64,000 nt of DNA from Viola odorata. Lineage: Eukaryota > Streptophyta > Magnoliopsida > Malpighiales > Violaceae. The notes below the pieces were generated by a model, which saw only the letters and a list, made by a program, of their open reading frames with translations, searched no databases and was not told the DNA's origin. Shown here in pieces: positions 45,373-56,436 of this stretch (its first letter is position 1; each line of letters begins with the position of its first letter). The translations under genes were made by a program, and so were the position numbers. The DNA is taken from NCBI GenBank assembly GCA_963691705.1, contig OY829540.1, forward strand, positions 68,558,367-68,622,366, given 5' to 3'.

Positions 45373-47160
45373 TCAATTTGCCTTGCCATAATCATAACCT
45401 TCGTGGAGTCCAAAAGCCTTTCTCAGATCAAGATTCTCATCATTAGACAGCAGATTTATAACTAATTCTAAAGTGGCATCATCTGCAGAGAATCCTCTGC
45501 GCCTCATTTCTTCAATTAGTGATACAGCCATCGATGTATTCTTGATGAGGAGAAATCCCCGAATAATCACGTTAAATGAGCAACTATCCGAAGAGCAACC
45601 ATTATCTTCCATTTTTCTGAAAATCTTGTATGCTTCATTTGCTAATCCTTTTTTGCAAAATCCACCAATTACAGCATTATATGTGTACACATTAGGCTTT
45701 AACCCATCGTTAGAAAGTCCAGATAGTAGCTCTATTGCATGTTTAAACCTACCAGCTTTGCACATAGCATGAATAAGGATAGTATACGTCGTCAGATCAG
45801 GTCTCAAGTTGCTCTTTTGAATTTCTTGAAACAGTTTAGTTGCCACGTCAAGATACCCATGCTTGCATAAGCCCCCAAGCAAAGTACTGTACGTAACTAT
45901 GTTTGGGGTATGGCCATGAGCATTCATATCTTCAAAAACCTTCTTTGCATCACTAAGTTGTCCTGTTTGGCACAATGAGTGTAGGAAAGTAGTATATGTA
46001 ACTACATTCGGACTTAAACCTCTGCAGCACATTTCATCAAAAAGTTTCCAAGCCTCATCTATTCTTTTGCTGTTGCACCATCCATTTATCAAGCTGTTGA
46101 AGCTAATTACATCTGGCATGCAACCTTTGGTGACCATCAACTCAAATACATTCCTGGCTTCATTTAGTTCGCCTCTCATGCAATATCCATCTATCAAGGA
46201 ATTATATGTCACAACATTGGGATTCACACCACATCTGATCATTTTTTGCACCATGATGAAATGTGCATCTTGGACCTTTCCCTCCTTGCAGAGTGTATCA
46301 ACCAGGATAGTGAAGGTAACAACATTTGGCATGATATTGCACCCCACCATATCATTCAACAATGTTTGAGCTTCTCTTAATTTACCTGAATTGCAGAATC
46401 CATGGATTAATGAGTTATATGTGACAACATTAGGTGCGATTCCTTTATCCTTCATCTCAGAGAAAATGTCTAAACCCTCAACCACTAGTCTATCTTTGCA
46501 AAGGCTATCGATGATTATATTATATGTAAACACATTTGGTTCACAACCTGCTGCTACCATTTTCTTCAGCAACCCAATAGCTTTGTAGGTTTTCCCAACT
46601 TTACATAGACCATTTATCATCACATTATAAGCGTATGTGTCGAGGGAATGCCCACTTCCCACTATGTTATTGAATAAGGTCACAGCATGAGCTATTTTAT
46701 CTTCTTTGCAGAGCCCGTTAATTAAGGTACAAAAAGTAGCATGATCAGGCTGAAAACCAGACTTCATGATCTTCCCTAAAATGGAGAACCCAAATCCCAC
46801 ACAGTTCAAGCGGCAGAAGAAAGTAATTAAGATGTTAAAAGTATAAACATCGTATTGAACGCCCATCAATTCCATTTGTTTGGACAGAGAAACCACAGTC
46901 CCATGATGCCCCATCCTCATAACAGCTGATGACAGTTTGTTAAATTCCACCACAGTAGGAGGAGGAGACATGCTAATCATGCGATTAAATGAAGCTAAGG
47001 CATCGTCAATGTCATCAAATGGACCATGTTTGCAGTCATTTCTATGGCTTGTGGAAGCAAAATCACGACAATTAGAATGAAGAAGAACATCAAACCTCGT
47101 AAAAGTCGAAGAAGCTCTTAGCAAAACGTTCCCCTTGGTCATCCACGCTATCATCGCCAT
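45373..47160 (-). CDS. RFL-type PPR protein, gene 5
   Basis: About 595 residues from MAMIAWMTKG, the start shared with gene 1 (the frame is open 12 codons further). Presequence with CRDFAST, linker FDDIDDALASFNRMISMSP, 14 PPR motifs, tail ending ...YDYGKAN. Residue 5/35 pairs are N-D, N-D, C-D, N-N, N-N, N-N, T-N, N-D, N-N, T-N, S-D, T-N, N-D, N-D. Motifs 1-3 are the most distinct of the cluster (QYD, FNILITFFC, FNNIVGSGHSLD). It has the gene-1 type N-terminus and 5' flank, but its downstream half and 3' flank resemble genes 2 and 4, so it looks like a recombinant. No frame break is seen. Confidence 0.93.
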   Translation of the reverse strand: MAMIAWMTKGNVLLRASSTFTRFDVLLHSNCRDFASTSHRNDCKHGPFDDIDDALASFNRMISMSPPPTVVEFNKLSSAVMRMGHHGTVVSLSKQMELMGVQYDVYTFNILITFFCRLNCVGFGFSILGKIMKSGFQPDHATFCTLINGLCKEDKIAHAVTLFNNIVGSGHSLDTYAYNVMINGLCKVGKTYKAIGLLKKMVAAGCEPNVFTYNIIIDSLCKDRLVVEGLDIFSEMKDKGIAPNVVTYNSLIHGFCNSGKLREAQTLLNDMVGCNIMPNVVTFTILVDTLCKEGKVQDAHFIMVQKMIRCGVNPNVVTYNSLIDGYCMRGELNEARNVFELMVTKGCMPDVISFNSLINGWCNSKRIDEAWKLFDEMCCRGLSPNVVTYTTFLHSLCQTGQLSDAKKVFEDMNAHGHTPNIVTYSTLLGGLCKHGYLDVATKLFQEIQKSNLRPDLTTYTILIHAMCKAGRFKHAIELLSGLSNDGLKPNVYTYNAVIGGFCKKGLANEAYKIFRKMEDNGCSSDSCSFNVIIRGFLLIKNTSMAVSLIEEMRRRGFSADDATLELVINLLSNDENLDLRKAFGLHEGYDYGKAN

Positions 47161-47196
47161 CAACCAAAACCAGTAACCTTCGCTATCGCTATACAT

Positions 47197-47510
47197 AAAA
47201 ATTCTACAGCTAGGGCTTGGAGGGAGGCGAGGATAGTCCGTGGGCTTGGGCTTTTTGAAAACAAAAGATAGGAGGAGAGGAGCTTTTTTATATTCTATTC
47301 ACACCAACCTTGTACTTAAGGGGAATGCCAAAAATAAAACTTCCTTTTCTCTTCTACGAAAGGACGCCAAATCATTTAACGAATTAAAAAGGGATTTTCA
47401 ACGCTAAAATTTATTATATATATATAATGTATAATAAAGATGTGACAGCTCCAAAAATATATAAAAGGTTTCTTTTAATATTTGACAGCTCCAAAAAATG
47501 TGATAGCATA
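47197..47510. other. Upstream flank of PPR gene 5
   Basis: 47205-47280 repeats the gene 1 upstream phrase (gggcttggagggaggcgagg). The rest is AT-rich, with a short repeat 'gacagctccaaaaa' near 47447 and 47484, before LRR sequence starts. Confidence 0.6.
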
Positions 47511-49022
47511 TGAAATTGGGTTACAACAAGTTCAGTGGAAGAATCCCAAATGAAATTGGGAATCTTTACAAGTTGAAGATGGTGCATCTTAATGGAAACA
47601 ACTAGACTGGTAAATGCATATATGGTCAACTTTTTACACTTGTTTTGATTTTTTTCCCTTTAAATAACTTGTTTTTATTTGGTGGGTCGGCCAAATGAAT
47701 TCACAGGCAACATACCAAGGGAGATTGGAAATTGCACTTGGTTGCAGGAAATATATATGGACACAAACAACTTGACAGGTACCACTTTCGTTTTTTATCC
47801 TTAGGGTTCTTAGCATTTTACAGATGAACAAGAAATTGGTGTTGTTGTGTCAGGTATAATACCAAAAGAAATGGCCAATTTGCATAATCTACAGGTGTTG
47901 GACTTGTCATCTAACAACATTACAGGCTCCATTTCGCCTGCTTTGTTCAATCTCTCAATGCTGAGAAGTGTCAACCTGGGTTACAATTTCCAGTCAGGAC
48001 AACTTCCATCAAGCACAGGCCGCTGGCTTCCAAATCTTGAGCTGCTTAACCTTGAAAACAATGGTTTAAATGGTCCCATCCCGAATTCGATCGGCAATGC
48101 TTCAAGACTTAGTGTTCTAGACATTTCCTATAACCTATTCTCTGGTTACATTCCTGATGAGCTTGGAAACTTGATAAGCCTGAAGAGGCTAAATCTGGCA
48201 GAAAACAATCTAACCGGAAAACCTTCATCTTCAGAATTGAGTTTTCTGTCATCTCAGTCGAATTGCAGACAAATGACTTTGTTGAGGTTCAATGGGAATC
48301 CTTTACGAGGCAGACTCCCGAGTTCTATCAGGAATATGTCGACAACTCTTCAGGAATTGTATGGTTATGATTGTAATATTGAAGGAAATGTTCCAGGCGA
48401 AATTGGCAACTTGACCAACTTGATAAGCTTGATCCTGCAGAACAATGAGCTGACCGGGACAATTCCAAGGGAGATAGGAAGACTACGGCAGCTTCAAGAT
48501 TTCTCTCTTGCAAGCAATAAACTACATGGGCAGATCCCACTTGAGATGTGTGATATGGAGAGATTGAGCTACTTGTTTCTGCTAGAAAACCGGTTCTCAG
48601 GATCATTACCGGAATGCTTGAGTAATGTAACATCTCTAAGGGAGCTTTACATGAGCTACAACAGATTTGAAACAATACCTTCTAGCTTTTGGACTCTAAA
48701 AGATTTGCTGCAAATAAACTTCTCCTTCAACGCTCTGAGCGGTTCTCTCCCGGTACAGATTGGAAATTTGAAGGTTTTAACGAAAATCGATTTTTCCTGC
48801 AATCAGTTATCAGGTGATATCCCAACCACCACTGGGTACCTTCAAAATCTAGCCTCTCTCTCATTGTCAAATAACACGTTTCAGGATCCTATCCCTCAGT
48901 CATTTGGGGAATTGATAAGCGCGGAAACCTTGGATCTGTCAGGTAACTACCTCTCTGGATCGATCCCCAAGTCCTTGGAGAAGCTCATGCACCTGAAACA
49001 TTTTAATGTGTCTTTCAATCAA
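47511..49022 (+). pseudogene. LRR receptor-like kinase pseudogene, copy 1 (LRR region only)
   Basis: Extracellular leucine-rich repeats like those of subfamily XII receptor kinases (FLS2/EFR-like). Exons: GYNKFSGRIPNEIGNLYKLK (to about 47609, with an in-frame stop after GNN), GNIPREIGNCTWLQEI (47705-47778), then a long uninterrupted LRR exon from about 47853 with ~14 repeats of the LxxLxLxxNxLxGxIPxxIG type. It stops after LKHFNVSFN at about 49020. There it runs directly into the PPR 3'-flank phrase (agcacagcgcaggttaaagg), giving a false tail and stop at 49040. Signal peptide, first repeats, membrane segment and kinase are missing. The long exon alone could encode a 397-residue LRR protein from MSGIIPKEM, but the stop in the first exon and lost ends argue for a pseudogene. 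Confidence 0.88.
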
Positions 49023-49053
49023 AAGCACAGCGCAGGTTAAAGGGAACTTTATA

Positions 49054-49607
49054 GAAATGTTAAACATGATCATTAATTCATTATATATTTTTCTTTTTAT
49101 AAACTGCTGAAGTAATTAAATTGTTGTTTGGTTGCTGGTTTGATTAATGTTCATTGGATTTTAAGTATAAAGATGCAAAAAAATATCCGTTGATTTAAAT
49201 TTTTTCTTTTTTAGAGGGAAATAAAATTCGAACCTAAATTTGAGATTTTACTAATAATTTTACCATTAGTAAAACAATTAATTCGTGTAAAGTCATACAT
49301 TCCTTCAAAAATTAGGTAAAAACTAAAAATGTTTTTTTTCTTTTTTGATGTTTTCTGGTCCATATCAATTTTATTATATTTGCCCCTCTCATTTTAAGAA
49401 GGAGATTGTTTTATTTGACGTTGGAAAAGGTAATTTTAATGTGGCTGATTTTTCTCTTTTGCGATCAGTTTCGCTACAGCACCCGCAGCTCTAGCTAATT
49501 GTCCATTCTTTTCAAGTGTGATTTCTATATTATGTATGGCTATGCCTAAAAGCATGAGAAGTCTCGTGAGTATAATAATTTCTTACTTAAAATAATAAAA
49601 AGAGGTG
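49054..49607. other. Duplicated spacer block C, copy 2, left part
   Basis: Matches 11028-11582 closely. No gene. The match is interrupted at 49608 by a Mutator-like element and resumes at about 51049. Confidence 0.7.
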
Positions 49608-49984
49608 TATGGCACTACGGGGTCCCTAAGGTTATTATTTTCATTTTAGTTGGTCCCTAACGGTGATTTTCGTTCAAGTTGCTCCCGAACGTTAGCTCCG
49701 TTAGCCGTCAAGAGTCCCTATTGTCATAACCGAAGTTAACGGCCGTTATCTCCAATATTTTAATATTAAATTAAAAAAGTGTAGAGTACCCGGTCCCACG
49801 TGTCAGAAAATCTAACATTTTATCGTAAAAAATCCCAAAATAATGTTTTTTATTAATTATTTTAAAAACTAAATTAATTTCTCATTATAATTATTTGAGT
49901 TTTATTTTTTATATACTTTTGTTAATACACTTAATTAAATTTCAATTTCACCATTAATTTCAATTTCAAAGAGAGACCAGAGGT

Positions 49985-50278
49985 ATGCTACAACAAGTTT
50001 CAGTCGGCCGGAGAAGTAGCCATGTGGCATCATCATCGTCGGCGGCGTCTCCTAGACCACGGCCGGGTAGCTCCTCCTGTACCTGCGGAAACCGGCCAGG
50101 GTCTGCCAGGTGTCGGTTGCACGGATACGCTGTGCCTAGTGGTGAGAGGTTGAGGAGGCCTAATGCGAATCGGGAGGTTTTAAGGAGAGCGTTGATGCCG
50201 CCCAATCGGAAGATGAGCCTTAGGTGGTTTAATTTCCGGCCAACGCCTAGTCGTCTCTCTAACATGTCATCAGCTTAA
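49985..50278 (+). CDS. Serine-rich-protein-like small protein carried by the Mutator-like element
   Basis: 97 residues, single exon: an N-terminal Ser/Arg/Pro-rich part (SSHVASSSSAASPRPRPGSS), then CTCGNRPGSARCRLHGY, and a basic C-terminal part NREVLRRALMPPNRKMSLRW and FNFRPTPSRLSNMS. The Cys-x-Cys...PGS-x-RC-RLH pattern and the 'PPNR..LRW.NFRPTPSRLSNMS' end resemble plant 'serine-rich protein-related' small proteins as I remember them; their function is largely unknown. The local GC content is far above its surroundings, which fits capture from elsewhere. It is intact with a normal start and stop. Whether it is expressed cannot be told. Confidence 0.6.
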   Translation: MLQQVSVGRRSSHVASSSSAASPRPRPGSSSCTCGNRPGSARCRLHGYAVPSGERLRRPNANREVLRRALMPPNRKMSLRWFNFRPTPSRLSNMSSA

Positions 50279-50476
50279 AATTAGATCTTAATTTTGTTCC
50301 TGCTTCTCTAGTTTTCTTGTGATTGTATATTCGGTATTGTTGTTCTTAATTTACAATCTATACCAGTTTCTTTTTCCTTTTTCCCAATTTTATTTGTGTA
50401 AATAACCATTTCCTCCCCTTTTGCTTCATTAATTTCTGAGTATTTTTCTTGTCAAATAATCAACATGATTCCACGT

Positions 50477-50815
50477 TTCAGATTTTGTTAAATAGTTGGA
50501 ATTTTAATAATTTATTCATTTTATTTTTTTTAACTTAAGTTTTATTAATTTATTTTTTACAAATAATTAATAAAACTGTTATTTTCAGATTTTGTTAAAT
50601 ATTTGGAATTTTAATAATTTATTCATTTTGTTTTTTTTAACTTAAGTTTTATTAATTTATTTTTTGAAAATAATTAATAAAACTGTTATTTTCAGATTTT
50701 GTTAAATATTTGGATTTTTAATAATTTATTCTTTTTATTTTTTTAACTTAAGTTTTATTATTTATTAATTAATTTATTGAAAAAAATAAATAATTAATAA
50801 AACTAATGTTTTTAG
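50477..50815. repeat. Minisatellite, 3 copies of ~107 bp
   Basis: Three tandem units starting near 50477, 50587 and 50694, each with 'agattttgttaaata', 'taataatttattc', 'aacttaagttttatta' and 'aattaataaaact'. It lies downstream of the captured gene, within the element. Confidence 0.85.
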
Positions 50816-51045
50816 ATAAAAAGAAAATAAGAAATCAGAAAAATATGATATATAGGTCCCAGTCGTCAGATACTTTTTCAGTTTTAATAATAAAAAATTA
50901 AAAGATAACGGCTGTTATCTCCGTTATGTCAATAAGGACTCCCGGTGGCTAACGTGGCTAACGTTCGAGATCAACTTGAACGAAAATCACCGTTAGGGAC
51001 CAACTAAAATGAAAATAATAACCTTAGGGACCCCGTGGTGCCATA

Positions 51046-51733
51046 AACCTACACTCAAACTCAAAAAATAATATTAAATCTCTAAGTGAAATTGTGAAGG
51101 ATGAAGTATTTTTCTTGCTATCCTTGGTCCTAATATAACTAAGATTCATTGTTTTTCTTAAATCTAAGTTTCCTTTGACAACATCTAATGTTTCACCTCT
51201 GTGGTAGTTTTGGTGGCAGTTGTGGCCTGATAAATTTCAAAATAAGACAAATGGTGTTACACGCAGAAGAGTGGGTTCTGAATACTGAAAAACTGGCTGA
51301 AGTAAGAAAGGTAATCAATTATATCCAGATTTCTTACATCTCAAGTTCTGATATGGTGGATCACACAGGCTTGTTGCTTTAAACAATATTACTGCATATT
51401 CATTTTCTCACACGAAGCATTTTATTTTGAAATGTATTGTTGAAATGATCTTCCATAGGTTATATGGGCCAGTTCAAAATGATGGAAGTACCGAGGTTAT
51501 TGGTTTTGATATGGTTCAGTGAATATCATGGTTCGTTCAGTAGGTAGCCTATACAAACCTATCCATGGATGTACTCTTTCCTCTAATGATTATTAATGAG
51601 AATTTCTTGATAAAACATTATTGGACTATATGGACAAATCATTAAATATTACTTGCTGTTTGGATTTCAGCACAGTTACAAACTTATCATTCAGTTTGAA
51701 AGGAGATGACCTCACAACCTATCAGGATTCGCT
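51046..51733. other. Duplicated spacer block C, copy 2, right part
   Basis: Matches 11583-12327. The same two exon-like pieces are present (EEWVLNTEKLAEVRK|gt near 51270-51309; PVQNDGSTEVIGFDMVQ near 51468-51523). Their preservation in both copies is compatible with a short common history and does not prove function. Confidence 0.45.
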
Positions 51734-52050
51734 AGTCTTTTGGTATCCAACAAGAGTTAAAACTGAGAAGAAGCAACTAGGACAAATGCACAGAGCAGAT
51801 TAAAGGGAACTTTATATCAGACAGTTTCTGCTAACAAAATCAAATAGTAACAAAGGTACAACAAATAAACCAACAACAAAAAGATCAAGTCATTCCTATA
51901 GCAGCAACCAGAAGCCATAATGGCAACCAATAGTTATAAACCAAACTCACATAGCGTTAGAGCGACATTCTCTTCAAAGTAAAACACTTTTAAGCAACAA
52001 TAGCCTAAAGGAAAAGGAACACTTACAAGTTGCATGCATTAATACGAAGC
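51734..52050 (-). repeat. PPR 3'-flank module, gene 6
   Basis: Conserved downstream sequence, slightly shortened (deletion around 51960). Confidence 0.7.
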
Positions 52051-53862
52051 TCAATTTGCCTTGCCATCATCATACGCTTCATGGAGTCCAAAAGCCTTTT
52101 TCAGATCAAGATTGTCATCATTAGACAGCATTTTTATAACTAATTCTAAAGTGGCATCATCTGCAGAGAATCCTCTGCGCCTCATTTCTTCAATTAGTGA
52201 TACAGCCATCAATGTATTCTTGATGAGGAGGAATCCACGAATAATCACGTTAAACGAGCAACTATTTGGAGAGCAACCATTATCTTCCATTTTTCTGAAA
52301 ATCTTGTATGCTTCATTTGCTAATCCTTCTTTGCAAAATCCACCAATTACAGCAGTATATGTGTACACATTAGGTTTTAACCCATCATTAGAAAGTCCAG
52401 ATAATAGTTCTATTGCATGTTTAAGCCTACCAGCTTTGCACATAGCATGAATAAGGATAGTATACGTCGTCAGATTAGGTCTCAAATTGCTCTTTTGAAT
52501 TTCTTGAAACAGTTTAACTGCCACATCAAGATACCCGTGCTTGCATAAGCCTGCAAGCAAAGTACTGTAAGTGACTATGTCCGGGGTATGGCCATGAGCA
52601 TTCATATCTTCAAAAAGCTTCTTTGCATCACTAAGTTGTCCTGTTTGGCACAACGAGTGTAGGAGAATAGTATATGTAACTACATTCGGACTTAAACCCC
52701 TGCAGCACATTTCATCAAAAAGTTTCCATGCCTCATCTGTTCTTTTGCCGTTGCACCATCCATTTATCAAGTTGTTAAAGGTAATTACATTTGGCGTGCA
52801 ACCTTTGCTGACCATCAACTCAAATACATTCCTGGCTTCATCTAGTTCGCCTCTCAAGCAATATCCATCTATCAAGGAATTATATGTCACAACATTGGGA
52901 TTCACACCACATCTGATCATTTTTTGCACCACGATGAAATGTGCATCTTCGACCTTTCCCTCCTTGCAGAGTGTATCAACCAGGATGGTGAAGGTAAATA
53001 CATCCGGCATGATATTGCACCCCACCATATCATTCAACAATGTTTGAGCTTGTCTTAATTGACCTGAATTGCAGAATCCATGGATTAATGAGTTATATGT
53101 GACAACATTAGGTGCGATTCCTTTATCCTTCATCTCAGAGAAAATGTCTAAACCCTCAGTGACCAGTCTATCTTTGCAAAGGGTATCGATGATTGTATTG
53201 TATGTAACCACATCTGGTTCACAGCCTGCTGCTTCCATTTTCTTCAGCAACTGAATAGCTGTGCTAGTTTGTCCAACTTTGCATAGACCATTTATCATCA
53301 CATTACATGTATACGAGTTGGGTGAGTACCCTCTTGCCACTATGGTATTGAATAAAGTTACGGCATGAGTTGTTTTATCTTCTTTGCAAAGCCCATCAAT
53401 TAAGGTACTAAAAGTAGCATGATCAGGCTGAAAACCGAGCTTGATGATTTTCCCTAAATTGGAGAACCCAAAACCCACACAGTGCAAGCGGCAGAAGCAT
53501 TTAATCAAAATGTTAAGAGTATAGATATTGGACTTAACACCCATAAATTCCATTTGTTTGGACAGAGAAACCACAGTCCCATAATGTCCCATTCTCATAA
53601 CAGCTGATAATAATTTGGTAAATTCCACCACAGTAGGAGGAGGAGACAAGCAAATCATGCGATTAAAGGAAGCTAAGGCATCATCAATGTCATTAAATGG
53701 AGCATTTCTAGGGCTGGTAGAAGCATAATCACGAGAATTGGAGAGAAGATGGAGAAAGGAATGAGATTGAAACATACCCACTTGCCACTGATAAGAGAAC
53801 CTGGTGAGAGCTGAACAACAGAGTAAAATGCTTCCTTTTCTCATCGTCATCATCCTCGCCAT
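52051..53862 (-). CDS. RFL-type PPR protein, gene 6
   Basis: 603 residues starting at MARMMTMRKG, here the first ATG in the frame, which supports this start for the other genes. Presequence with SRDYAST, linker FNDIDDALASFNRMICLSP, 14 complete PPR motifs, full tail ending YDDGKAN. Residue 5/35 pairs are T-N, N-D, S-N, N-D, N-N, N-D, T-N, N-N, N-N, T-D, S-N, T-N, T-N, N-D, giving roughly A U A U Y U A Y Y G A A A U by the published code (inference). No frame break. Its downstream spacer is block C copy 2. Its upstream flank shows the Helitron empty site and leads into the second LRR pseudogene, which is on the opposite strand. Confidence 0.94.
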   Translation of the reverse strand: MARMMTMRKGSILLCCSALTRFSYQWQVGMFQSHSFLHLLSNSRDYASTSPRNAPFNDIDDALASFNRMICLSPPPTVVEFTKLLSAVMRMGHYGTVVSLSKQMEFMGVKSNIYTLNILIKCFCRLHCVGFGFSNLGKIIKLGFQPDHATFSTLIDGLCKEDKTTHAVTLFNTIVARGYSPNSYTCNVMINGLCKVGQTSTAIQLLKKMEAAGCEPDVVTYNTIIDTLCKDRLVTEGLDIFSEMKDKGIAPNVVTYNSLIHGFCNSGQLRQAQTLLNDMVGCNIMPDVFTFTILVDTLCKEGKVEDAHFIVVQKMIRCGVNPNVVTYNSLIDGYCLRGELDEARNVFELMVSKGCTPNVITFNNLINGWCNGKRTDEAWKLFDEMCCRGLSPNVVTYTILLHSLCQTGQLSDAKKLFEDMNAHGHTPDIVTYSTLLAGLCKHGYLDVAVKLFQEIQKSNLRPNLTTYTILIHAMCKAGRLKHAIELLSGLSNDGLKPNVYTYTAVIGGFCKEGLANEAYKIFRKMEDNGCSPNSCSFNVIIRGFLLIKNTLMAVSLIEEMRRRGFSADDATLELVIKMLSNDDNLDLKKAFGLHEAYDDGKAN

Positions 53863-54779
53863 CTACCCACCGACCAACCAAGGAACAAAAACAGGGAGCG
53901 TGGCGGAATGTGTTGTTTTTGTGCTCTTGAAACAGGAGAACGACATTTTGTTTACATCCCGATAGTATAAGTCTTTTAAGAGAGTGAAGATTCGTAAAAT
54001 TACTAGAAAAATATAAATAACTACAAAATAATTCCCAAATGCTTTACAATAAAGTATTCAGATTTAATAAGTTAGTTAATCTTTGTTTTTGTTTTTTTAG
54101 AAATTAGATTTAATTAATTAATTTCTTAATTAAATCTTCTTTTCTATAAGCATTTACTTTTTTAGAGAATTTATTTTAATGCCCTTTTTATTCAAAATAA
54201 TAATAAATCTAAAAAAATCATGTATCTTTTAATACCTCTATAATTCTTAGCCTTTGTAAACGTGTACAATTAGATCCTTAACGTTTTTACTTGTATTATA
54301 TAGAAAAATATTTAAGGTTTTGGTTAGTTTATTTTATTTAAAATAACCGACATTCAATTTTTCTTTTTAAATGGCCTTTTCTCTCTTTTTTCTTTTCTCC
54401 ATCATAATTCATAATTCATAATTTATTGTATATGTAAAAGATATTTCTTCCGTGTTTAAACAAATGATATTTTAGGTATTGACATAATTTTTAAGATAAT
54501 AATTGGTTTGAAAAAACTGAAACATTTTATAACTATACTATTTTTGGTATCTTATACAGTATTTATAGAAATATCATTAACTTAAGTTGCAGCTTCATGG
54601 CTTGAACGTAGGCAGCAGAAAGGGCAAACAATTTATTTTTTAAATTTTATAAGATGTAAATCTACACATAGCAAAATTAATTAAATGGAATCAAAAAATT
54701 CATTCAAAAAAATCTCTCTACCCATTGCTCTCTCCTCTTTTTCTTCTTTTTTTTTCTTTTCATTCTCTTTGAAGTACCT
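53863..54779. other. Upstream flank of PPR gene 6
   Basis: Matches the flanks of genes 3 and 7, with the Helitron empty site near 54290. It switches to LRR sequence at about 54770, after 'tctctttgaa'. No gene. Confidence 0.65.
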
Positions 54780-56436
54780 GAAATCTTGCTAACTTTCAGC
54801 TTGAGGGCACCATTGCTCTTCAATTGGGCAGCTTCTCATTTCTAGTATCTATCTATCAATTTGAGCAACAATAACTTCCATGGCCAAATCCCTCGAGAAG
54901 TAGCAAATTTGCACCGATTGAAGTACTTGAATTTGGGTTACAACAAGTTCAGTGGAAGAATCCCAAATGAAATTGGGAATCTTGACAAGTTGAAGATGGT
55001 GCATCTTTATGGAAACAACTAGACTGGTAAATGCATATATGGTCAACTTTTTACACTTGTTTTGATTTTTTTCCCTTTAAATAATTTGTTTTTATTTGGT
55101 GGGTCGGCCGAATGAATTCACAGGCAACATACCAAGGGAGATTGGAAATTGCACTTGGTTGCAGGAAACATATATGGACACAAACAACTTGACAGGTACC
55201 ACTTTCGTTTTTTATCCTTAGGGTTCTTAGCATTTTACAGATGAACAAGAAACTGGTGTTGTTGTGTCAGGTATAAAAGGCCCAATTTGCATAATCTACA
55301 GGTGTGGTACTTGTCATCTAACAACATTACAGGCTCCATTTCGTCTGCTTTGTTCAATCTCTCAATGCTGAGAAGTGTTAACCTGGGTTACAACTTCCAG
55401 CCAGGACAACTTCCACCAAGCACAGGCCGCTGGCTTCCAAATCTTGAGCTGCTTAACCTGAAAACAATGGTTTAAATGGTCCCATCCAGAATTCGATCGG
55501 CAATGCTTCAAGACTTAGTGTTCTAGACATTTCCTACAACCTATTCTCTGGTTACATTCCTGATGAGCTTGGAAACTTGATAGGCCTGAAGAGGCTAAAT
55601 CTGGCAGAAAACAATCTAACCGGAAAACCTTCATCTTCAGAATTGAGTTTTCTGTCATCTCAGTCGAATTGCAGACAAATAACTTTGTTGAGGTTCAATG
55701 GGAATCCTTTACGAGGCAGACTCCCGAGTTCTATCAGGAATATGTCGACAACTCTTCAGGAATTGTATGGTTATGATTGTAATATTGAAGGAAATGTTCC
55801 AGGCGAAATTGGCAACTTGACCAACTTGATAGGCTTGATCCTGCAGAACAATGAGCTGACCGGGACAATTCCAAGGGAGATAGGAAGACTGCAGCGGCTT
55901 CAAGATTTCTCTCTTGCAAGCAATAAACTACATGGACAGATCCCACTTGAGATGTGTGATATGGAGAGATTGAGCTACTTGTTTATGCTAGAAAACCGGT
56001 TCTCAGGATCATTACCAGAATGCTTGAGTAATGTAACATCTCTAAGGGAGCTTTACATGAGCTACAACAGATTTGAAACAATACCTTCTAGCTTTTGGAC
56101 TCTAAAAGATTTGCTGCAAATAAACTTCTCCTTCAACACTCTGAGCGGTTCTCTCCCGGTACAGATTGGAAATTTGAAGGTTTTAATGAAAATCGATTTT
56201 TCCAGCAATCAGTTATAAGGTGATATCCCAACCACCACTGGGTACCTTCAAAATCTAGCCCATCTCTCATTGTCAAATAACACGTTTCAGGGTCCTATCC
56301 CTCAGTCATTTGGGGAATTGATAAGCGCAGAAACCTTGGACCTGTCAGGTAACTACCTCTCTGGATCGATCCCCAAGTCCTAGGAGAAGCTCACACACCT
56401 GAAACATTTTAATGTGTCTTTCAATCAAAAGCACAG
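54780..56436 (+). pseudogene. LRR receptor-like kinase pseudogene, copy 2
   Basis: Paralogue of 47511-49022, more complete at the 5' side (NLSNNNFHGQIPREVANLHR, LKYLNLGYNKFSGRIPNEIG) but more damaged. It has an in-frame stop at the first exon end (GNN, stop, as in copy 1), a deletion of about 12 bases replacing IIPKEMA (tataaaaggccca), a one-base loss near 55460, a stop replacing serine near 56216 (cagttataagg) and another near 56382 (tcctaggag). The longest surviving frame is 55577-56218. It ends at exactly the same junction into the PPR 3'-flank phrase as copy 1, so the truncation preceded the duplication. Kinase and membrane parts are absent. Confidence 0.9.

Larger units (their letters stand above)
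49608..51045. mobile_element. Mutator-like element with ~150-bp TIRs carrying a gene
   Basis: The left end (TATGGCACTACGGGGTCCCT...) and right end, reverse complemented (TATGGCACCACGGGGTCCCT...), match over about 150 bp to a block around 'taacggccgttatctcc'. The paralogous block C copy near 11580-11590 lacks it. A clear target duplication was not found, possibly because the flanks were trimmed. It carries a short intact gene (49985-50278) and an AT-rich minisatellite. No transposase frame. Confidence 0.82.

Noticed and set aside
49608..49620. CACTA-type transposon, because the end reads CACTACGGGG
   Set aside because: The other end reads CACCACGGGG, the matching starts before it (TATGG), and no 3-bp direct repeat is found; the ~150-bp TIR fits a Mutator-like element better.
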